Positions 62,900 to 64,000 of a DNA stretch of 64,000 nt are shown here, piece by piece; positions within the stretch are counted from its first letter, which is position 1; every line of letters starts with the position of its first letter. A program made the translations under genes and the position numbers. Under the pieces are notes generated by a model. The model did no database searches and was not told where the DNA came from. It was given only the letters and a program-made list of their open reading frames with translations. Source of the stretch: Anaerostipes sp. MSJ-23 (GTDB lineage Bacteria > Bacillota > Clostridia > Lachnospirales > Lachnospiraceae); contig NZ_JAHLPY010000010.1 in assembly GCF_018918155.1 (NCBI RefSeq), positions 18,722 to 82,721 of the forward strand. Direction: 5' to 3'.

Positions 62900-63798
62900 G
62901 CCTGATCCGTCATGAACATATATATCAGGCAATTAAAGAAGAACATGAAGATCATAATTATTCAGTTACTGCACTTTGCAAACTTGGTAATGTTTCTAGA
63001 GCAGCTTATTATAAATGGCTACACAGAGAAATTCCTAAAAGTGAGCAAAAGAATAGGTTTATTGCTGACGAGATAGAAAAGATTCATACAGACTCACCGG
63101 ATAAAGGCTATCGAAGAATCAGAGATGATTTGGAACGATATCATGGTATTGATGTAAACGATAAACGTGTGCTACGCATTTGCCGTAAACTTAATATAAA
63201 ATCAACTATCAAGTATTCTAACAACGGATGCACAAGACAGGCTGCAAACCCTCAGTATATAGCTGAAAATATACTTAATCGGGAGTTCACTGCCAAAGCA
63301 CCAAATGAAAAATGGCTCACTGATGTGACAGAATTCCATTATGATATTGGGACGGAAAAGCATAAAGTTTATCTAAGTGCAATACTGGATCTATATGATA
63401 GACGAATTGTTTCGTATGTTATTCGTGATAAGAACAACAATGCTTTGGTGTTTGATACGGTAGACAATGCTTTACTTAGAAATCCTAGTGCGCAGCCACT
63501 GTTTCACAGTGACAGGGGATTCCAATATACGAACAGGACATTTCATACAAAACTTGTAAATGCTGGAATAATACAAAGCATGTCGCGAGTTGCTAAATGT
63601 ATCGACAATGGACCAATGGAAGGCTTTTGGGGAATTCTGAAGAGAGAGCGATACTATGGAAAACGATTCACTGATAGAGGTACTCTCGTAAAAATGATCG
63701 AAGATTATATAGATTATTACAACAATAAACGCTTGCAAAGGAATCTCGGAATTTTAACACCAATGGAAAAACACGAAATTTACTTGCAAGCTGCATAA
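62866..63798 (+). CDS. IS3-family transposase OrfB (DDE integrase domain)
   Basis: The catalytic half of an IS3/IS150 transposase, in the -1 frame relative to OrfA, so normally made as an OrfAB fusion by frameshifting near the A-rich stretch at 62863-62870. After an HTH_21-like region (GYRRIRDDLERYHGIDVNDK), the rve domain has the DDE acids: D in WLTDVTEFHY, D in PLFHSDRGFQYTN, and E in CIDNGPMEGFWGILKRE. IKYSNNGCTR and the C-terminal YYNNKRLQRNLGILTPMEK fit the family. The domain appears intact. True translation start is uncertain; 62866 marks the open frame. Confidence 0.85.
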   Translation, partial: KTRRNREEARLSLIRHEHIYQAIKEEHEDHNYSVTALCKLGNVSRAAYYKWLHREIPKSEQKNRFIADEIEKIHTDSPDKGYRRIRDDLERYHGIDVNDKRVLRICRKLNIKSTIKYSNNGCTRQAANPQYIAENILNREFTAKAPNEKWLTDVTEFHYDIGTEKHKVYLSAILDLYDRRIVSYVIRDKNNNALVFDTVDNALLRNPSAQPLFHSDRGFQYTNRTFHTKLVNAGIIQSMSRVAKCIDNGPMEGFWGILKRERYYGKRFTDRGTLVKMIEDYIDYYNNKRLQRNLGILTPMEKHEIYLQAA

Positions 63799-63802
63799 AA
63801 AC

Positions 63803-63836
63803 TGCCAGCAGATAAATTTCTGCTGGCAGGAAAAAT
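63803..63836 (+). terminator. Hairpin terminator at the end of the IS element
   Basis: CTGCCAGCAGA (63803 onward) pairs with TCTGCTGGCAG, separated by a 5-6 base loop, and A/T-rich sequence follows within the IS right end. Ends the OrfB transcript. Confidence 0.65.
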
Positions 63837-63884
63837 TTATATTTTTTCAATTGTCTACTTGACGGGGAGCAGTTCAAAGTTCCT

Positions 63885-63934
63885 AATCAAGGAACGCCAG
63901 TTCCGGCAAATGTCGGTTCTGGCGTTCCTTGATT
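63885..63934. repeat. Long perfect inverted repeat, terminator-like
   Basis: Sixteen bases at 63885-63900 are perfectly complementary to 63919-63934, and CCG/CGG extends the stem internally across a small mismatch. Read rightward it is followed by a short T-rich stretch. It lies 10 bases outside the IS right end. It could be the original terminator of the upstream lipoprotein gene, cut off by the IS, or the terminator of a leftward gene lying beyond the window. Confidence 0.7.
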
Positions 63935-64000
63935 TTATGGTTCTTGTTTTTAACAAAAGGACAGTTTTTCGTGTAAAAAATAGTGCACTTAATAAGCCCG
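63935..64000. other. Window end, no gene seen
   Basis: AT-rich sequence with no supported coding frame or structured RNA in the 66 bases to the window end; the next gene must start or end outside. Confidence 0.5.

Larger units (their letters stand above)
62210..63874 (+). mobile_element. IS3-family (IS150-like) insertion sequence, partly decayed
   Basis: A roughly 1.66 kb element with OrfA and OrfB of the IS3 family. The right end is clear: reading inward from 63874 it begins TGAACTGCTCCCCGTCAAGT, a normal TG-type inverted end, with AGTAGACA inside. A matching left end was not found; only AT-rich sequence and an unmatched start precede OrfA, so the left boundary is approximate and may be deleted or diverged. 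OrfA is interrupted; OrfB retains its DDE motif. It sits between the lipoprotein gene and a hairpin, and is probably immobile by itself. Confidence 0.8.

Noticed and set aside
1..64000. CRISPR array, prophage, integrative element or toxin-antitoxin system
   Set aside because: No regularly spaced repeats, phage structural genes, integrase other than IS3 OrfB, or recognisable toxin-antitoxin pair was found.

Overview
The window is a low-GC, almost entirely leftward (minus-strand) stretch of a Firmicutes chromosome. Gene content points to a spore-forming member of the Clostridia, most likely Lachnospiraceae: spoIVA and a SleB/CwlJ-type cell wall hydrolase, a T-box leader, a preQ1-I riboswitch, an A-type RNase P RNA, a Firmicutes-like 6S RNA, RecU, RelQ-type alarmone synthetase, meso-DAP peptidoglycan genes and consensus SigA promoters with 16-17 base spacers. 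No tRNA, rRNA, CRISPR array, prophage or biosynthetic gene cluster was seen.

Layout. 1-2.4 kb is a decayed corner: a broken purine-type permease, a thioesterase on the plus strand, an RlmH gene lacking its conserved C-terminal tail, and a tiny [2Fe-2S] protein. 2.4-4.6 kb holds an AI-2E-family membrane protein, 6S RNA and a DUF5662 protein. 4.7-10.8 kb is the NADPH glutamate synthase operon (gltB-gltD), followed by a plus-strand MATE exporter and an IS3-type remnant. 12.7-15.2 kb is the 7-deazaguanine (preQ0) operon queD-queE-folE-queC behind a preQ1-I riboswitch. 15.3-18.2 kb has a fructose PTS permease and a CcdA-like protein; 18.3-19.4 kb an RsmH-like methyltransferase. 19.4-22.5 kb is a trpXYZ-type ABC importer behind a T-box whose specifier reads UGG (Trp). 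22.5-26.7 kb has a spore-type hydrolase and an amino-sugar operon (nanE-rpiR regulator-nagB-nagA), then rnpB.

27.3-44.1 kb is a dense housekeeping block: nucleoside kinase, Nif3-like, trmK, rpoD, dnaG, dGTPase, a sigma-like protein lacking the promoter-recognition parts, uppP, rpoZ, gmk, yicC, recU, three RNA-modification genes, an SDR, a HAD phosphatase and a small alarmone synthetase. 44.2-50.9 kb has fabH, spoIVA, a plus-strand orphan resembling proteasome-type Ntn hydrolases, aroE, murE and dapF. 51-61.3 kb has an aspartate aminotransferase-like gene, gpsA-plsY-der, pgeF-yraN-rnhB-rbgA-lepB, rplS, a Cof-type HAD phosphatase, trmD and rimM. 61.4-64 kb holds a plus-strand FxLYD-type lipoprotein and a partly decayed IS3-family element.

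The most unusual items are the sigma-like protein at 34.7-35.4 kb, the proteasome-like orphan at 46.9 kb, the shortened RlmH, and the neatly recognisable RNA regulators (6S RNA, preQ1-I, Trp T-box). No wholly new multi-gene system is evident; this is mainly core genome with small accessory scars at both ends.
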